A stretch of 64,000 nucleotides of DNA from Haemophilus haemolyticus. Lineage in GTDB: Bacteria; Pseudomonadota; Gammaproteobacteria; Enterobacterales; Pasteurellaceae. Of the stretch, positions 9,607 to 20,438 are shown piece by piece. Position numbers and translations under genes: made by a program. Location: assembly GCF_001679045.1 (NCBI RefSeq), contig NZ_LYCK01000012.1, positions 124,001-188,000 of the forward strand. The letters are read 5' to 3'. Each line of letters starts with the position of its first letter. Position 1 is the first letter of the stretch. The notes under the pieces are model-generated. The model was not told where the DNA came from, did not search any database, and worked only from the letters and a program-made list of their open reading frames with translations.

Positions 9607-9645
9607 AAGGACTAAATCCTATAATAAATATGAAATTTAGTCCTT
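9607..9645 (-). terminator. Hairpin downstream of pgi, probable terminator
   Basis: An 11-bp perfect stem AAGGACTAAAT / ATTTAGTCCTT lies 46 bases after the pgi stop. On the minus strand it is followed by TTAAATTTATC, a weak T tract, so termination is likely but not certain. Confidence 0.55.
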
Positions 9646-9690
9646 GATATAAAATTATAATTGTTTAACTCTTTTATATTAAATAAACAA

Positions 9691-11364
<1,674 letters not shown>

Positions 11365-11399
11365 TCAAAATTTTAACCGCACTTTCTTGGATTTCTATT

Positions 11400-11422
11400 A
11401 GAGAGGGAGTGAATCCCTCTCT
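11400..11422 (-). terminator. Hairpin after alr, possible terminator
   Basis: GAGAGGGA / TCCCTCTC with loop GTGAA (11401-11421), flanked by one more A/T pair. It lies 25 bases beyond the alr stop. The T tract on the minus strand is poor (CTAATAG), so it may instead stabilise the mRNA end. Confidence 0.4.
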
Positions 11423-11446
11423 TCAGAAAATGCTGTGATTAACAGA

Positions 11447-12529
11447 TTAATCAACATATTCAGTTATAACACGCGGTGTTAATTTTGTAATTAGCTCGTA
11501 GCTTAAAATTCCTGTGAATTTAGCTACGGTTTCAATAGGTAATTCCTTACCCCATAGAATCACTTCATCACCTACTTGATCTTGGCTATCAGGTCCTAAA
11601 TCAACGGTTAACATATCCATTGAAACCCTTCCAACTATTGGCACGATACGACCATTCAAATAAACAGGCGTGCCTTCAGGAACATCGCGAGGATATCCAT
11701 CGCCATAACCAATAGCCACAACACCGATTTTTGTATCATGCGAACTTGTCCAAATGCCACCATATCCAACTGGTTCACCTTGTTTATGGTTGCGAACAGC
11801 AATCAATGATGAAGTTAAGTTCATCACTGGCGTTAAACCAAATTCAGCGCCGACGGTATCAGTTGGTGAAATGCCATACATAATAATACCTGGGCGGATA
11901 CATTCCAGATGAGATTCAGGCCAGAAAAGAATGCCGCCTGATGCCGCAATAGTACGTTCACCTTGTTTATCTTTTGTGGCGGATAAAAAACGGTTGATTT
12001 GAAGTTGGGTATAATTGGAGTCTAATTCATCAGCGCGGCTAAAATGGCTCACAAAGCCTAAGTGCGGTTGAATATATGGAAGTTTTTTAAGTTCATTATA
12101 GAAAAAATCCACTTCATCTAATGCAACACCTAAACGATGCATGCCTGTGTCTATTTTTAACCAAACTTTAATTGGGCTTGGTAAATTCGCACGTTTTAGT
12201 GCATCCAATTGTTCGCGATTATGTACGATAGTTTCGATATTATTGACCGCTAAAACAGGTAAATCTTGTTCATTAAAAAAACCTTCAAGCAATAAAATTG
12301 GTTTAGTAATACCATTGGAACGTAATGCCAATGCCTCTTCTAAACGAGCCACGCCAAAGCAATCAACATTTTGTTCTAAAGTTGATGCGACAAACACAAC
12401 GCCGTGACCATAGGCGTTTGCTTTAACCACGGCGATGATTTTACTATTTGGTGCTTTTTGTTTAATTATTTCTAAATTCTGTTTTAAGGCGTGCGAGCTA
12501 ATTTTCGCTGTCGCCGGTTTTACATTCAT
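11447..12529 (-). CDS. alr: Alanine racemase
   Basis: This 360-residue PLP enzyme makes D-alanine for peptidoglycan. The PLP lysine lies in the family motif AVVKANAYGHG (residues 33-43). The catalytic tyrosine region of the C-terminal domain (GYGDGYPRDVPEGTPVYLNG and VGRVSMDMLTVDLG) is present. It follows dnaB on the minus strand with a 9-base gap, so dnaB and alr are one transcription unit, an arrangement also found in other gammaproteobacteria. Confidence 0.96.
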   Translation of the reverse strand: MNVKPATAKISSHALKQNLEIIKQKAPNSKIIAVVKANAYGHGVVFVASTLEQNVDCFGVARLEEALALRSNGITKPILLLEGFFNEQDLPVLAVNNIETIVHNREQLDALKRANLPSPIKVWLKIDTGMHRLGVALDEVDFFYNELKKLPYIQPHLGFVSHFSRADELDSNYTQLQINRFLSATKDKQGERTIAASGGILFWPESHLECIRPGIIMYGISPTDTVGAEFGLTPVMNLTSSLIAVRNHKQGEPVGYGGIWTSSHDTKIGVVAIGYGDGYPRDVPEGTPVYLNGRIVPIVGRVSMDMLTVDLGPDSQDQVGDEVILWGKELPIETVAKFTGILSYELITKLTPRVITEYVD

Positions 12530-12538
12530 TGTTATTCC

Positions 12539-13945
12539 TTAATAATCATCATGATATTCACGTTGTTCGGCAAGGTTGTCAAAGCGTGAGAATTGTCCAT
12601 TAAATTTTAACCGCACTCGGCCAATCGGGCCATTACGCTGTTTACCGATAATAATTTCTGCAACCCCTTTATCTTCCGAGTTATCGTTATAGACTTCATC
12701 TCGGTAAATAAACATAATCAAGTCTGCATCTTGTTCAATGGAGCCCGATTCACGTAAATCTGAGTTTACAGGGCGTTTGTCTCCACGTTGCTCTAAAGTA
12801 CGATTTAATTGAGAAAGCGCTACCACTGGCACTTGTAATTCTTTGGCTAGTGCTTTGAGGGAACGGGATATTTCTGCGATTTCTAGTGTTCGGTTATCTG
12901 AAAATGCGGGTGCACGCATTAATTGCAAATAATCCACCATAATCATACTTAATCCACCATTTTCACGATAAACTCGGCGTGCGCGGGAACGAACATCGGT
13001 AGGCGTTAGGCCTGAAGAGTCATCGATATAAAGATTATTTTTTTGCTTGAACATCCCAACTACGCTAGCAATTTTATTCCACTCGATCTCATCTAAATTT
13101 TGACCTGTTCGGATTTTAGTTTGATCAACGCGAGCAAGAGATGCGATCATACGCATCATAATTTGTTCTGCGGGCATTTCTAAACTAAATACTAAAACTG
13201 GTTTTTCACTTGCCATTGCCGCATTTTCGCAAAGGTTCATAGCGAAAGTTGTTTTACCCATTGACGGACGTGCTGCAACGATAATTAAGTCAGAAGGCTG
13301 TAAACCTGCTGTTTTTTTATCAAGATCAGTGAAACCAGTCGTAATGCCCGTTACGCCTGAATGATTTTCAAGTTTGCTCAAGATATCGATTTTTTCAATA
13401 GTACTTTCCAGCACATTGATCACATTTTGTGGGCCTTCGCTAGAAGTCGTACGTTTTTCTGCAATCGCAAACACTTCACGCTCAGCCTCATCAAGAATTA
13501 ACTTAATGTCTTGCCCTTTAGGAGAATAGCTATTTTCAGCAATGCGATTTCCTACCGAAATAAGTTCTCGTAATATGGCTTTCTCGCGCACAATATCTGC
13601 ATAAGCCAAGATATTAATGGCGTTCGGAGTATTATTGGAAAGCTCTGCTAGATAGGCAAATCCACCTACTTCATCGCTTACACCACGGCTTCTTAAGGCT
13701 TGATCTAGCGTAATTAAATCAATAGGCGATTGATTACGCATTAGATGTTCCATTTCTGTAAAAATTAGACGATGCTGAAAAGTATAAAAATCGTCAGCAA
13801 TCACACGTTCAGCAATGCCATCCCAATGTTGATTGCTCAGCATGATGCCACCCAATACGGCTTGTTCAGCCTCAAGTGAGTGTGGTGGAATACTTATTTG
13901 TGCCGTTTTTTTGTCAGAAGATTTGATTTGAGGTTGTGATGCCAT
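12539..13945 (-). CDS. dnaB: Replicative DNA helicase DnaB
   Basis: The hexameric 5'-3' helicase of the replisome, 468 residues. The N-terminal primase-binding domain begins at PPHSLEAEQAVLGGIML (about residue 20). The RecA-like core has Walker A AARPSMGKTTFAMNL (about residues 220-234) and Walker B-type MIMVDYLQLM (about 330). No intein is present. I start at ATG 13945 (MASQPQIKSS); the longer frame to 14053 adds 36 residues with no homology. Upstream of alr with a 9-base gap. An uptake-like sequence lies between the gene and the pykA terminator. Confidence 0.95.
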   Translation of the reverse strand: MASQPQIKSSDKKTAQISIPPHSLEAEQAVLGGIMLSNQHWDGIAERVIADDFYTFQHRLIFTEMEHLMRNQSPIDLITLDQALRSRGVSDEVGGFAYLAELSNNTPNAINILAYADIVREKAILRELISVGNRIAENSYSPKGQDIKLILDEAEREVFAIAEKRTTSSEGPQNVINVLESTIEKIDILSKLENHSGVTGITTGFTDLDKKTAGLQPSDLIIVAARPSMGKTTFAMNLCENAAMASEKPVLVFSLEMPAEQIMMRMIASLARVDQTKIRTGQNLDEIEWNKIASVVGMFKQKNNLYIDDSSGLTPTDVRSRARRVYRENGGLSMIMVDYLQLMRAPAFSDNRTLEIAEISRSLKALAKELQVPVVALSQLNRTLEQRGDKRPVNSDLRESGSIEQDADLIMFIYRDEVYNDNSEDKGVAEIIIGKQRNGPIGRVRLKFNGQFSRFDNLAEQREYHDDY

Positions 13946-14037
13946 AGGACTTATTTCGATACTAGAATGTCGTCTATGATACCGCAAATATCTATTGGAT
14001 TTAAGTGAAAAGTGCGGTGAAAAAAGGAAATAAAAAA

Positions 14038-14055
14038 CGGTGGAAAAATCCACCG
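14038..14055 (-). terminator. Intrinsic terminator of pykA
   Basis: A 7-bp stem CGGTGGA / TCCACCG with an AAAA loop, followed on the minus strand by TTTTTTA. It lies 31 bases after the pykA stop. Confidence 0.85.
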
Positions 14056-14086
14056 CTCTTTCATTTTAAAGTATTCAGATTGTTGA

Positions 14087-15523
14087 TTATTCAACAATTA
14101 ATGTACGACATACGTTGGTTTGTGTCGCACCTTGACCACCGTGAGTAACAAGTACTAAATCACCAGTAGATAAGTAACCTTTTTCTTTTAATGATTGAAG
14201 TGCTACTTTTGCACTGGTTTCTGTGCGGCTATCTTCACCATGATAAACTGGAGTTACACCACGGTATAGTGCACAAAGGTTTAAGGTTTCTTGATTACGA
14301 GATAAAGCAAAGATTGGTAAACCTGAGCTGATACGTGACATTAATAATGGAGTACGGCCTGTACTAGTTAAAGTGACGATTGCTGCAACACCTTTCATGT
14401 GGTTTGCTGCATACATTGCAGACATAGCAACAGACTCTTCAATGGTTTCAAATTTTTTATCCATACGGTGACGAGAAACGTTAATGCTTGGCATTTTTTC
14501 TGCACCTAAACATACGCCAGCCATTGCTGCTACTGTTTCAGAAGGATATTGACCAGCTGCTGTTTCTGCAGAAAGCATAACTGCATCAGTACCATCTAAT
14601 ACTGCGTTTGCAACGTCCATCACTTCAGCACGAGTTGGCATTGGGTTGCTAATCATTGATTCCATCATTTGAGTCGCTGTAATTACAGCACGATTTAATT
14701 GACGTGAACGACGGATTAATTTTTTCTGTACACCGACTAATTCAGGATCGCCGATTTCTACACCTAAGTCACCACGTGCAACCATGATGACATCAGATGC
14801 TAAAATGATATCGTCCATTGCTTCATCATTAGCTACTGTTTCAGCACGCTCAACTTTAGCAACGATTTTTGCATTTAAACCAGCTTGTTGTGCAAGTTCG
14901 CGCGCATAATTTAGGTCAGCGCTTGAACGAGGGAAAGAAACAGCTAAGAAATCAACACCAATGCGTGCAGCGGTAATAATGTCTGCTTTATCTTTTTCTG
15001 TTAATGCTTCTGCAGATAAACCGCCGCCTAGTTTGTTGATACCTTTATTATTTGATAATGGACCGCCAACAGTAACTTCAGTGAAAACTTTTGCACCATC
15101 AGTTGATAATACTTTTAATTGAACACGACCATCGTCTAATAAAAGAATGTCACCAGGAACAACATCTTGTGGAAGGGTTTTATAGTCTAAACCAACAGAT
15201 TCTTGTGTACCTTCGCCTTTTGGTAATTCTGCATCAAGAATGAATTTATCACCAACGCTTAAGAAAATTTTACCGTCTTTAAAGGTAGAAACACGAATTT
15301 TAGGACCTTGTAAATCACCTAAGATTGCCACGGTTTTACCTAATTTTTTTGCGATAGAACGTACACGTTCAGCACGTCCAATATGGTCATCAGGTGTACC
15401 GTGAGAGAAGTTCATACGAACTACGTTTGCGCCCGCTGCGATAATTTTTTCAAGATTGTTATCACGGTCAGTTGATGGGCCCATAGTACATACAATCTTC
15501 GTTCTTCTTAGTCTTCTAGACAT
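14087..15523 (-). CDS. pykA: Pyruvate kinase (PykA type)
   Basis: This 478-residue enzyme converts PEP and ADP to pyruvate and ATP. It has the TIM-barrel start [14 protein letters not shown], the active-site signature [10 protein letters not shown] (catalytic Lys, about residues 220-229), the metal-binding [12 protein letters not shown], and the C-terminal allosteric domain ending [10 protein letters not shown]. Length and the C-terminus fit type II (PykA) better than PykF. Transcribed alone, with its own terminator. Confidence 0.95.
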   Translation of the reverse strand: MSRRLRRTKIVCTMGPSTDRDNNLEKIIAAGANVVRMNFSHGTPDDHIGRAERVRSIAKKLGKTVAILGDLQGPKIRVSTFKDGKIFLSVGDKFILDAELPKGEGTQESVGLDYKTLPQDVVPGDILLLDDGRVQLKVLSTDGAKVFTEVTVGGPLSNNKGINKLGGGLSAEALTEKDKADIITAARIGVDFLAVSFPRSSADLNYARELAQQAGLNAKIVAKVERAETVANDEAMDDIILASDVIMVARGDLGVEIGDPELVGVQKKLIRRSRQLNRAVITATQMMESMISNPMPTRAEVMDVANAVLDGTDAVMLSAETAAGQYPSETVAAMAGVCLGAEKMPSINVSRHRMDKKFETIEESVAMSAMYAANHMKGVAAIVTLTSTGRTPLLMSRISSGLPIFALSRNQETLNLCALYRGVTPVYHGEDSRTETSAKVALQSLKEKGYLSTGDLVLVTHGGQGATQTNVCRTLIVE

Positions 15524-15705
15524 TATTTACTCCGTCAATAATTACAAAATTTTAAAGATACTATTTTTACTTGGCTATATATTAGCCAGATGAAAAATCG
15601 GTGCGCATTATACGCTTAAAAATTTGGGAAATCAAAAACGGCTCGGTTATTTAAGGCAATACTGTTTACTTTTTTGCCAGTTATCTCGAGTTTTAAGAAA
15701 AATAC

Positions 15706-15733
15706 TTGTTTTCAGATTAAAAATATCTATAAT
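15706..15733 (+). promoter_or_regulatory. Promoter of the tRNA-Val gene
   Basis: TTGTTT (15706-15711) and a consensus TATAAT (15728-15733) with 16-base spacing. Predicted start is about 12 bases before the mature tRNA 5' end. Confidence 0.6.
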
Positions 15734-15752
15734 TCCAGACAATTTATACAGT

Positions 15753-15829
15753 GCGACTATAGCTCAGTTGGTTAGAGCACCACCTTGACATGGTGGGGGT
15801 CACTGGTTCGAGTCCAGCTAGTCGCACCA
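15753..15829 (+). tRNA. tRNA-Val (anticodon GAC)
   Basis: A 77-base cloverleaf with acceptor stem GCGACTA / TAGTCGC, D arm AGCTCAGTTGGTTAGAGC, anticodon arm CCACCTTGACATGGTGG (anticodon GAC, decoding GUC/GUU), T arm with GGTTCGAGTCC, and an encoded CCA end at 15827-15829. It is a single gene with its own promoter and terminator. Confidence 0.97.
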
Positions 15830-15843
15830 ATTAGCCCTTTTAT

Positions 15844-15873
15844 AACCCCGCGAAACTAATCGCGGGGTTTTGT
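15844..15873 (+). terminator. Intrinsic terminator of tRNA-Val
   Basis: A 10-bp stem AACCCCGCGA (15844-15853) / TCGCGGGGTT (15860-15869) followed by TTTGTTTT, 15 bases after the tRNA 3' end. Confidence 0.9.
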
Positions 15874-15929
15874 TTTATCTAGGTTTTATGAGTGATATAA
15901 GAGAACAATAAATTGTTCCTATATAAAAA

Positions 15930-15956
15930 CGGCTAAAAACATTTCTATTTTAGCCG
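15930..15956 (-). terminator. Intrinsic terminator of the yhcB/ridA side
   Basis: A 9-bp stem CGGCTAAAA / TTTTAGCCG followed on the minus strand by TTTTTA. It lies directly after the yhcB stop and incorporates a near-uptake sequence (GCCGCACTT). Confidence 0.8.
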
Positions 15957-15962
15957 CACTTT

Positions 15963-16367
15963 TTAATTTTCTTCTTTATTTTCTTTAAATAAACCTGATG
16001 CGCCCTCAGAATAATCTCTTGGTTGTTCATTTTGAGATTTATCTGTTGCAGTAATTAACTGTTGAGTGAATAAACCTTTGTGATCTTTTTCGCCCAGTAA
16101 GTTATTGGAGGAGGTTGCGTAGTGGCGATAAAGTTTTTGATAATCGTTAATTAAGGTTTTGAATAATTCAGCACTTTCTGCGAAATGTTTTTCGATTTGT
16201 GCTTTTTGTGTATCAAGTTGGGTTTTAACTGTTTTTAATTCAGCTTCTGTTTTAGCTTGATGTTTTACGGAGCCTTTGGTTAAACGCACAATAATGTAAC
16301 CAATAAATAATCCAAGAATAAAAGCGATACCAATCGCTACCCAAATTTCATTTGTCCAATTTTCCAT
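15963..16367 (-). CDS. yhcB: YhcB/ZapG-family inner membrane protein
   Basis: This 134-residue protein has one N-terminal transmembrane helix (IWVAIGIAFILGLFIGYIIV, residues 8-27) and a long cytoplasmic coiled coil (about residues 35-90). This is the layout of the DUF1043 family, whose E. coli member YhcB (ZapG) coordinates cell division and envelope growth. The C-terminal tail is polar and probably disordered. It follows the RidA gene on the minus strand by 30 bases and may be co-transcribed with it. Confidence 0.88.
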   Translation of the reverse strand: MENWTNEIWVAIGIAFILGLFIGYIIVRLTKGSVKHQAKTEAELKTVKTQLDTQKAQIEKHFAESAELFKTLINDYQKLYRHYATSSNNLLGEKDHKGLFTQQLITATDKSQNEQPRDYSEGASGLFKENKEEN

Positions 16368-16397
16368 AATATTCTCCTGTTTATTCGGCTTAAAAAA

Positions 16398-16748
16398 CTA
16401 ACAAGTTGCAATAATAACAATTTCAACTTTCCAACGAGGATCCGCTAATTTAGCTTCGACTGTCGCTCGACTTGGTGGGCTAACATGATCGACCCATTCA
16501 TCCCAAGCTTGATTGAATTGAGCATAATCTTGCATGTCTGCCAAGAAAATTTGTGCGGTTAAAATATTGTTTTTATTGGAGCCAATTTTTGCTAACAATT
16601 TATCAATTAAACCTAATACTTCTTTGGTTTGTTCGTAGGCATTTTGCTCGATGGTTAATTCTGGAACTTGTCCTGCAAAATAGGCGAGGTTGTTATGAAT
16701 TGAAACTTCACTTAAACGTGCGCTGGGTAAAATGCGTTGAATTGTCAT
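16398..16748 (-). CDS. RidA/YjgF-family protein
   Basis: This 116-residue protein belongs to the RidA superfamily, whose members deaminate reactive enamine/imine intermediates. The family C-terminal signature SPPSRATVEAKLADPRWKVEIVIIA is present, with the key arginine in PPSRATVE (about residue 94), so imine-binding capacity is plausible. It resembles the YoaB/RidA2-type branch (LADPRWKVEI) rather than RidA itself, so the substrate is uncertain. Upstream of yhcB on the same strand; it diverges from the YwiC-like gene. Confidence 0.87.
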   Translation of the reverse strand: MTIQRILPSARLSEVSIHNNLAYFAGQVPELTIEQNAYEQTKEVLGLIDKLLAKIGSNKNNILTAQIFLADMQDYAQFNQAWDEWVDHVSPPSRATVEAKLADPRWKVEIVIIATC

Positions 16749-16859
16749 AGGGTTCTCCTTTGGGGTATTTTCTTCTATTCTAAATAGCGTTTACCACTTT
16801 GTAAAATCCTCTTTACTAGGCTAGAATACCCGATAATTATTCTCAATTATTTAATCATT

Positions 16860-17576
16860 ATGAAACTGCTTATCTCTAATCAGCATGGCGCTATTGTTAT
16901 GGCATTGGTGCCTTTTATTTACGGCATGTTACTTGCTAATCCTGTATGGGCGCACTTATTCTTATTATTGGGATGGTTTTCGCTTTATTTGATGACGTAT
17001 CCTTTTTTGAATTTGTTTAAAGGTAAAAATCTTGAGTTATACAAAAAATGGTCTGTGATTTATTTTTCTGCCGCTGTGATTTTTGCGATTCCCGCGTTAA
17101 TTTATAATTGGCAAGTACTGTATTTTATGTTTGCCATGCTGCCGTTTGTTGCGGTAAACATTTATTTCACCAAGAAAAAAGATGAGCGTAACTTATGGAA
17201 TGACTTGGCAGGGATCTTAATTTTTGCCCTAGCAGGAATGGGATCTTATTATTTTTCTGACTGCACTTTTGATGAAAAAATACTTTGGGTGGCGATTTAT
17301 CCAACATTATTTTTTATTGGAACAACACTTTATGTGAAATCCATGATGCGTGAGCGAAAAAATCCGCGTTATTTTTGGGCATCAGTGATTTTCCATCTAT
17401 TATGTGTATTGATTTTTGTAGTTTCGCAACAATTTATCTTAGCATTAGCTTTTGTCCCTGGATTAGTGCGAGCGGTTTATCTGCCCACTAAAAAGCTCTC
17501 TGTTATGCAAGTTGGACTAACAGAATTTTCGATTACTGCCGTATTTTTTATTCTACTTTTAATAGCAACCCTATAA
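16860..17576 (+). CDS. YwiC-like multi-pass membrane protein
   Basis: This 238-residue hydrophobic protein has about eight predicted membrane segments and the YwiC-like N-terminus (SNQHGAIVMALVPFIYGML), where HGA is conserved. Function of the family is unknown. The stop TAA (17574-17576) abuts the ATG of the Sel1 gene at 17577, so the two genes are almost certainly one operon. No active-site motif is recognisable. Confidence 0.8.
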   Translation: MKLLISNQHGAIVMALVPFIYGMLLANPVWAHLFLLLGWFSLYLMTYPFLNLFKGKNLELYKKWSVIYFSAAVIFAIPALIYNWQVLYFMFAMLPFVAVNIYFTKKKDERNLWNDLAGILIFALAGMGSYYFSDCTFDEKILWVAIYPTLFFIGTTLYVKSMMRERKNPRYFWASVIFHLLCVLIFVVSQQFILALAFVPGLVRAVYLPTKKLSVMQVGLTEFSITAVFFILLLIATL

Positions 17577-18119
17577 ATGAAACTGAAGTTATTTTTTCAT
17601 ACAGTATTATTTTGTTGTAGTTTGCCTATTTGGGCGATGAAAACCGTTGATATTACAGCGAATTCAAAAATGGATGATCAAGCAAGAATGAATTTGGCAC
17701 AAGACTTTGCCAATAAACAGCAATGGATCTCTGTTTTCGATATTATGTATCCGATGGCGTTAGAAGGAAATATAACGGCTCAAAGCAATCTAGGCATGTT
17801 ATATAATCTTGGCCGTGGCACGGTGAGAGACTACGAAAAGGCTTATTGGTGGTTTAGCGAAGCGGCAGAGAAGGGCAGCGTGAAAGGGCTAAATAACCTT
17901 GGCGTTATGTATCTGCGTGGCGATTACGTCAAACAAAATACAGAGCAAGCCATTAAGCTTTTTGAACGTACAGCTCGAGCTAAAGATACGGATGCGATGA
18001 TGATGTTAAGTAATATTTATCGCTCACAAAACCAACCTGAAAAATCATTGGAATGGCTGAAGAAAGCGGCTGAATTAGGCAATAAGGAAGCAAAACAGCG
18101 TTTATCTAGTCAGCCATAA
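17577..18119 (+). CDS. Exported Sel1-repeat protein
   Basis: A 180-residue precursor with a signal peptide ([20 protein letters not shown]). At least three Sel1-like repeats follow ([60 protein letters not shown], then a partial copy). Such solenoids are protein-interaction platforms in the periplasm. Directly downstream of the YwiC-like gene with no intervening bases. Specific partner unknown. Confidence 0.83.
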   Translation: MKLKLFFHTVLFCCSLPIWAMKTVDITANSKMDDQARMNLAQDFANKQQWISVFDIMYPMALEGNITAQSNLGMLYNLGRGTVRDYEKAYWWFSEAAEKGSVKGLNNLGVMYLRGDYVKQNTEQAIKLFERTARAKDTDAMMMLSNIYRSQNQPEKSLEWLKKAAELGNKEAKQRLSSQP

Positions 18120-18133
18120 TCTTAAAAGTGCGG

Positions 18134-18541
18134 TTATTTTAATCGCACAAATTTCACGCCACTATGTTGCAATAGCAATTTCATTGGATCTTCATCATTC
18201 GAGACTGTTTTCTCACGTAATTCAATTAATTTCATTCGCAAATGGGCGAGTTCATGAATTCGTGTGGCCACTTCTTTAATATGTTTGTCTAACACGCGAT
18301 TTATTTCTTCTGCTTGTTGTTTGGAGGCATTTTCTAAATTCAGTAGGCTTTTTATTTCACTTAATGAAATATCTAAATTTCGGCAGTTACAAATAAATGA
18401 TAAACGTTGCAAGTGTTCTTCATTATATTGCCGAAAATTGCCTGAAGTGCGTTTTGGGGGCGGGATTAAACCCTGTTGTTCATAATAACGAATGGTTTCT
18501 ACGGTACAGCCTAGGGCTTTAGCAAGTGCTCCAATTTTCAT
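18134..18541 (-). CDS. nimR: MerR-family nickel-responsive regulator NimR
   Basis: A 135-residue MerR-family activator. The N-terminal winged-helix domain starts MKIGALAKALGCTVETIRYY and includes the RYYEQQGLIPPPKR wing. It is followed by a dimerisation helix (about residues 75-115). The ORF extends 44 codons further upstream, but the MerR domain start at 18541 is clear and the extension covers the divergent promoter. It diverges from the nickel uptake operon, matching H. influenzae NimR, which activates nikKLMQO in response to Ni(II). Assignment rests on context plus family. Confidence 0.87.
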   Translation of the reverse strand: MKIGALAKALGCTVETIRYYEQQGLIPPPKRTSGNFRQYNEEHLQRLSFICNCRNLDISLSEIKSLLNLENASKQQAEEINRVLDKHIKEVATRIHELAHLRMKLIELREKTVSNDEDPMKLLLQHSGVKFVRLK

Positions 18542-18561
18542 CAATTTCCTTAAAAAATGAC

Positions 18562-18592
18562 TTGACTCTAAAGTTACTTCATATTTTATCAT
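18562..18592 (+). promoter_or_regulatory. NimR-type promoter/operator of the nik operon
   Basis: TTGACT (18562-18567) and TATCAT (18587-18592) are separated by 19 bases instead of 17, the hallmark of promoters activated by MerR proteins through DNA untwisting. The spacer starts with a partial dyad ACTCTAAAGT. It lies between divergent nimR and nikK. Confidence 0.75.
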
Positions 18593-18636
18593 GCATTCAG
18601 ATTTTCTTAAACAAAAACAAACAAGGAGCATCCAAA

Positions 18637-19320
18637 ATGGAATTAAAAAAAATCGCAGTGGGATTAACCGCACTTTTAGGTATGTCTGTTGCTAACGCGC
18701 ACAATGTTTGGCTTGAACCAGCTTCAGTCCAAGGTGAATACGTGGTGAAATTTGGACATGAACAAACTGAAACCTATCCACAATCTAAACTTAAATCTAT
18801 CCAAGCCTTAAATGCGCAAGGAAAATTAACTGCCGTTGATTACCAATTCAGAAATGGCGAAGCCTATCTTATGCCTAAATCAGATTTAGTATTTGTTCAT
18901 TTCGATAATGGTGTATGGTCAAAATTACCAAGCGGTAAATACGTTGAAAAAACAAAACGTGAAGAACCAACGGCAGAATTTAGTACCAATCCTGTTAAAT
19001 TTGGTAAAGCGATTTTGAAATGGGATGCTGAATCTTTCAAATCTCATCAACAAGCATACGAATTGATTCCTCAAGAAAAAGCACAAGCGAACAAACCACT
19101 TTCTATCCTTGTGTTACATAATGGTAAACCTGTTCAAGGCATTAAAGTGGGCGTGAGTGAAGATGCACCGTTCAATTTAACCAATGAAAAAGGTATCGCT
19201 CAATTTACGCCAACTAAAGGTTTCAACAAAGTATGGGCAGAGTTTGAGGAAAAAGTAACAAATAATGCGGATTACGATCGTCGCTCTGTAGAATATATGT
19301 TAACTTTTGATGCGCAATAA
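18637..19320 (+). CDS. nikK: Nickel transporter component NikK (DUF4198 periplasmic protein)
   Basis: A 227-residue exported protein whose signal peptide MELKKIAVGLTALLGMSVANA ends at AHNVW. The new N-terminal His is typical of NikK/DUF4198 nickel-binding proteins. The mature domain is beta-rich (Ig-like). It is the first gene of the ECF-type nickel uptake system NikKLMQO. The ATG at 18637 is chosen because it follows AAGGAG and starts the signal peptide; the frame extends upstream through the promoter. A perfect uptake sequence is encoded in the signal peptide region (near 18668). Confidence 0.87.
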   Translation: MELKKIAVGLTALLGMSVANAHNVWLEPASVQGEYVVKFGHEQTETYPQSKLKSIQALNAQGKLTAVDYQFRNGEAYLMPKSDLVFVHFDNGVWSKLPSGKYVEKTKREEPTAEFSTNPVKFGKAILKWDAESFKSHQQAYELIPQEKAQANKPLSILVLHNGKPVQGIKVGVSEDAPFNLTNEKGIAQFTPTKGFNKVWAEFEEKVTNNADYDRRSVEYMLTFDAQ

Positions 19321-19332
19321 TATGGACTTGGG

Positions 19333-19818
19333 ATGAAGAAAATTGTTTTTTTAACCGCACTTTTTGCGGCTTGCTATCTCCCGAATGCTTATGCCCACGC
19401 GCTTTATGTGTTTGCCCAATATGATGGGCAAACACTCTCTGGCAAATCCTATTATTCTGATATGACACCAGCAGCTGAAACTTATTTAGAAGTTTTCCGC
19501 TCAGGTGTTTCTGATCCTGTTTTAACTGGAAAAACAGACCGCCAAGGCGCATTTAAGCTTTCTATTGCGGATGTGCCACATACAACTTTAAAAGTTGTGG
19601 TGGAAGGGGATGAAGGACATCGTGCGTCAGTTGTTGCTGCTCATACCTCTGCCGAAAATCAAAGCGGTGCAGATTTAATGCTGCTTCGTGAAGATATTGC
19701 GCATTTAAAAGATAAAATTTATTTGCATGATATTTTAGGCGGAATCGGTTATATCGTTGGTATTGCTGGACTTATTGCTTTACGTAATGCGCGTAAAATT
19801 AAACAAGGACGTATTTAA
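19333..19818 (+). CDS. nikL: Nickel transporter component NikL
   Basis: A 161-residue protein with signal peptide MKKIVFLTALFAACYLPNAYA (mature start HALYVFAQYDG, again with an N-terminal His), a carboxypeptidase-regulatory/Ig-like domain, and one C-terminal transmembrane helix (about residues 134-153, GGIGYIVGIAGLIAL) before a basic tail. In ECF nickel systems NikL helps deliver Ni(II) to NikM. Its stop overlaps the nikM start by one base. Without context it would only be a hypothetical membrane-anchored domain. Confidence 0.82.
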   Translation: MKKIVFLTALFAACYLPNAYAHALYVFAQYDGQTLSGKSYYSDMTPAAETYLEVFRSGVSDPVLTGKTDRQGAFKLSIADVPHTTLKVVVEGDEGHRASVVAAHTSAENQSGADLMLLREDIAHLKDKIYLHDILGGIGYIVGIAGLIALRNARKIKQGRI

Positions 19819-20438
19819 TGCATTTATCTGAAGGCGTGTTACATACGCCTATTTTATTAGCTGGCGCAGTGCTTGCTGTTGCGGGCATTGCTGTGGGGTT
19901 ACGTCGTTTAGAATCAGAACGTTTACCGCTTACCGCACTTTTTGCTGCTGCATTTTTTGTGGCAGGAACCATTCATGTGCCCGTAGGAATTGGTAGCGTG
20001 CATTTAATTTTAAATGGCATGGCTGGTTTATTTCTTGGGTGGGCTGTTTTTCCTGCATTTCTCATCGCACTTTTATTGCAAGTCATCTTCTTTTCTTTTG
20101 GCGGATTTGCAGTGTTAGGCGTCAATCTTTGTGTGATGGCAACGCCAGCGGTGATCGCTCATTATCTTTTCCGTTCTCGTTTACAACCACACATGGCTTT
20201 AAAAGATCGCTTATTAGTCGGTATTGGTGCTGGCGTAATTGGCGTTGGCGGGGCTGGCGCGCTTGCTTCTTTTGTGCTGATGTTAGATGGTGGTAAAAGT
20301 TATCTGAATCTTGTTTGGCTCTTGCTAGTCTCTCATATTCCGGTATTTATTTTGGATAGTATTATCAGCGTAGGAGTGATTACCCTGCTTGGTAAAATGT
20401 ATCCTGAAGTCATGAATCGTACCGAGAATGTCTCTTAA
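19818..20438 (+). CDS. nikM: ECF nickel transporter, substrate-binding membrane protein NikM (CbiM family)
   Basis: This 206-residue membrane protein begins MHLSEGVLHTPILL. In CbiM/NikM proteins the N-terminal Met-His together with a loop His forms the metal site, and further His residues occur in TIHVPVGIGSVHL (about residues 51-63). Six or so hydrophobic segments. Linked by one-base overlaps to nikL before and nikQ after. CbiM (cobalt) and NikM are hard to separate by sequence; the nimR, nikK/nikL and hyp context argues for nickel. Confidence 0.9.
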   Translation: MHLSEGVLHTPILLAGAVLAVAGIAVGLRRLESERLPLTALFAAAFFVAGTIHVPVGIGSVHLILNGMAGLFLGWAVFPAFLIALLLQVIFFSFGGFAVLGVNLCVMATPAVIAHYLFRSRLQPHMALKDRLLVGIGAGVIGVGGAGALASFVLMLDGGKSYLNLVWLLLVSHIPVFILDSIISVGVITLLGKMYPEVMNRTENVS

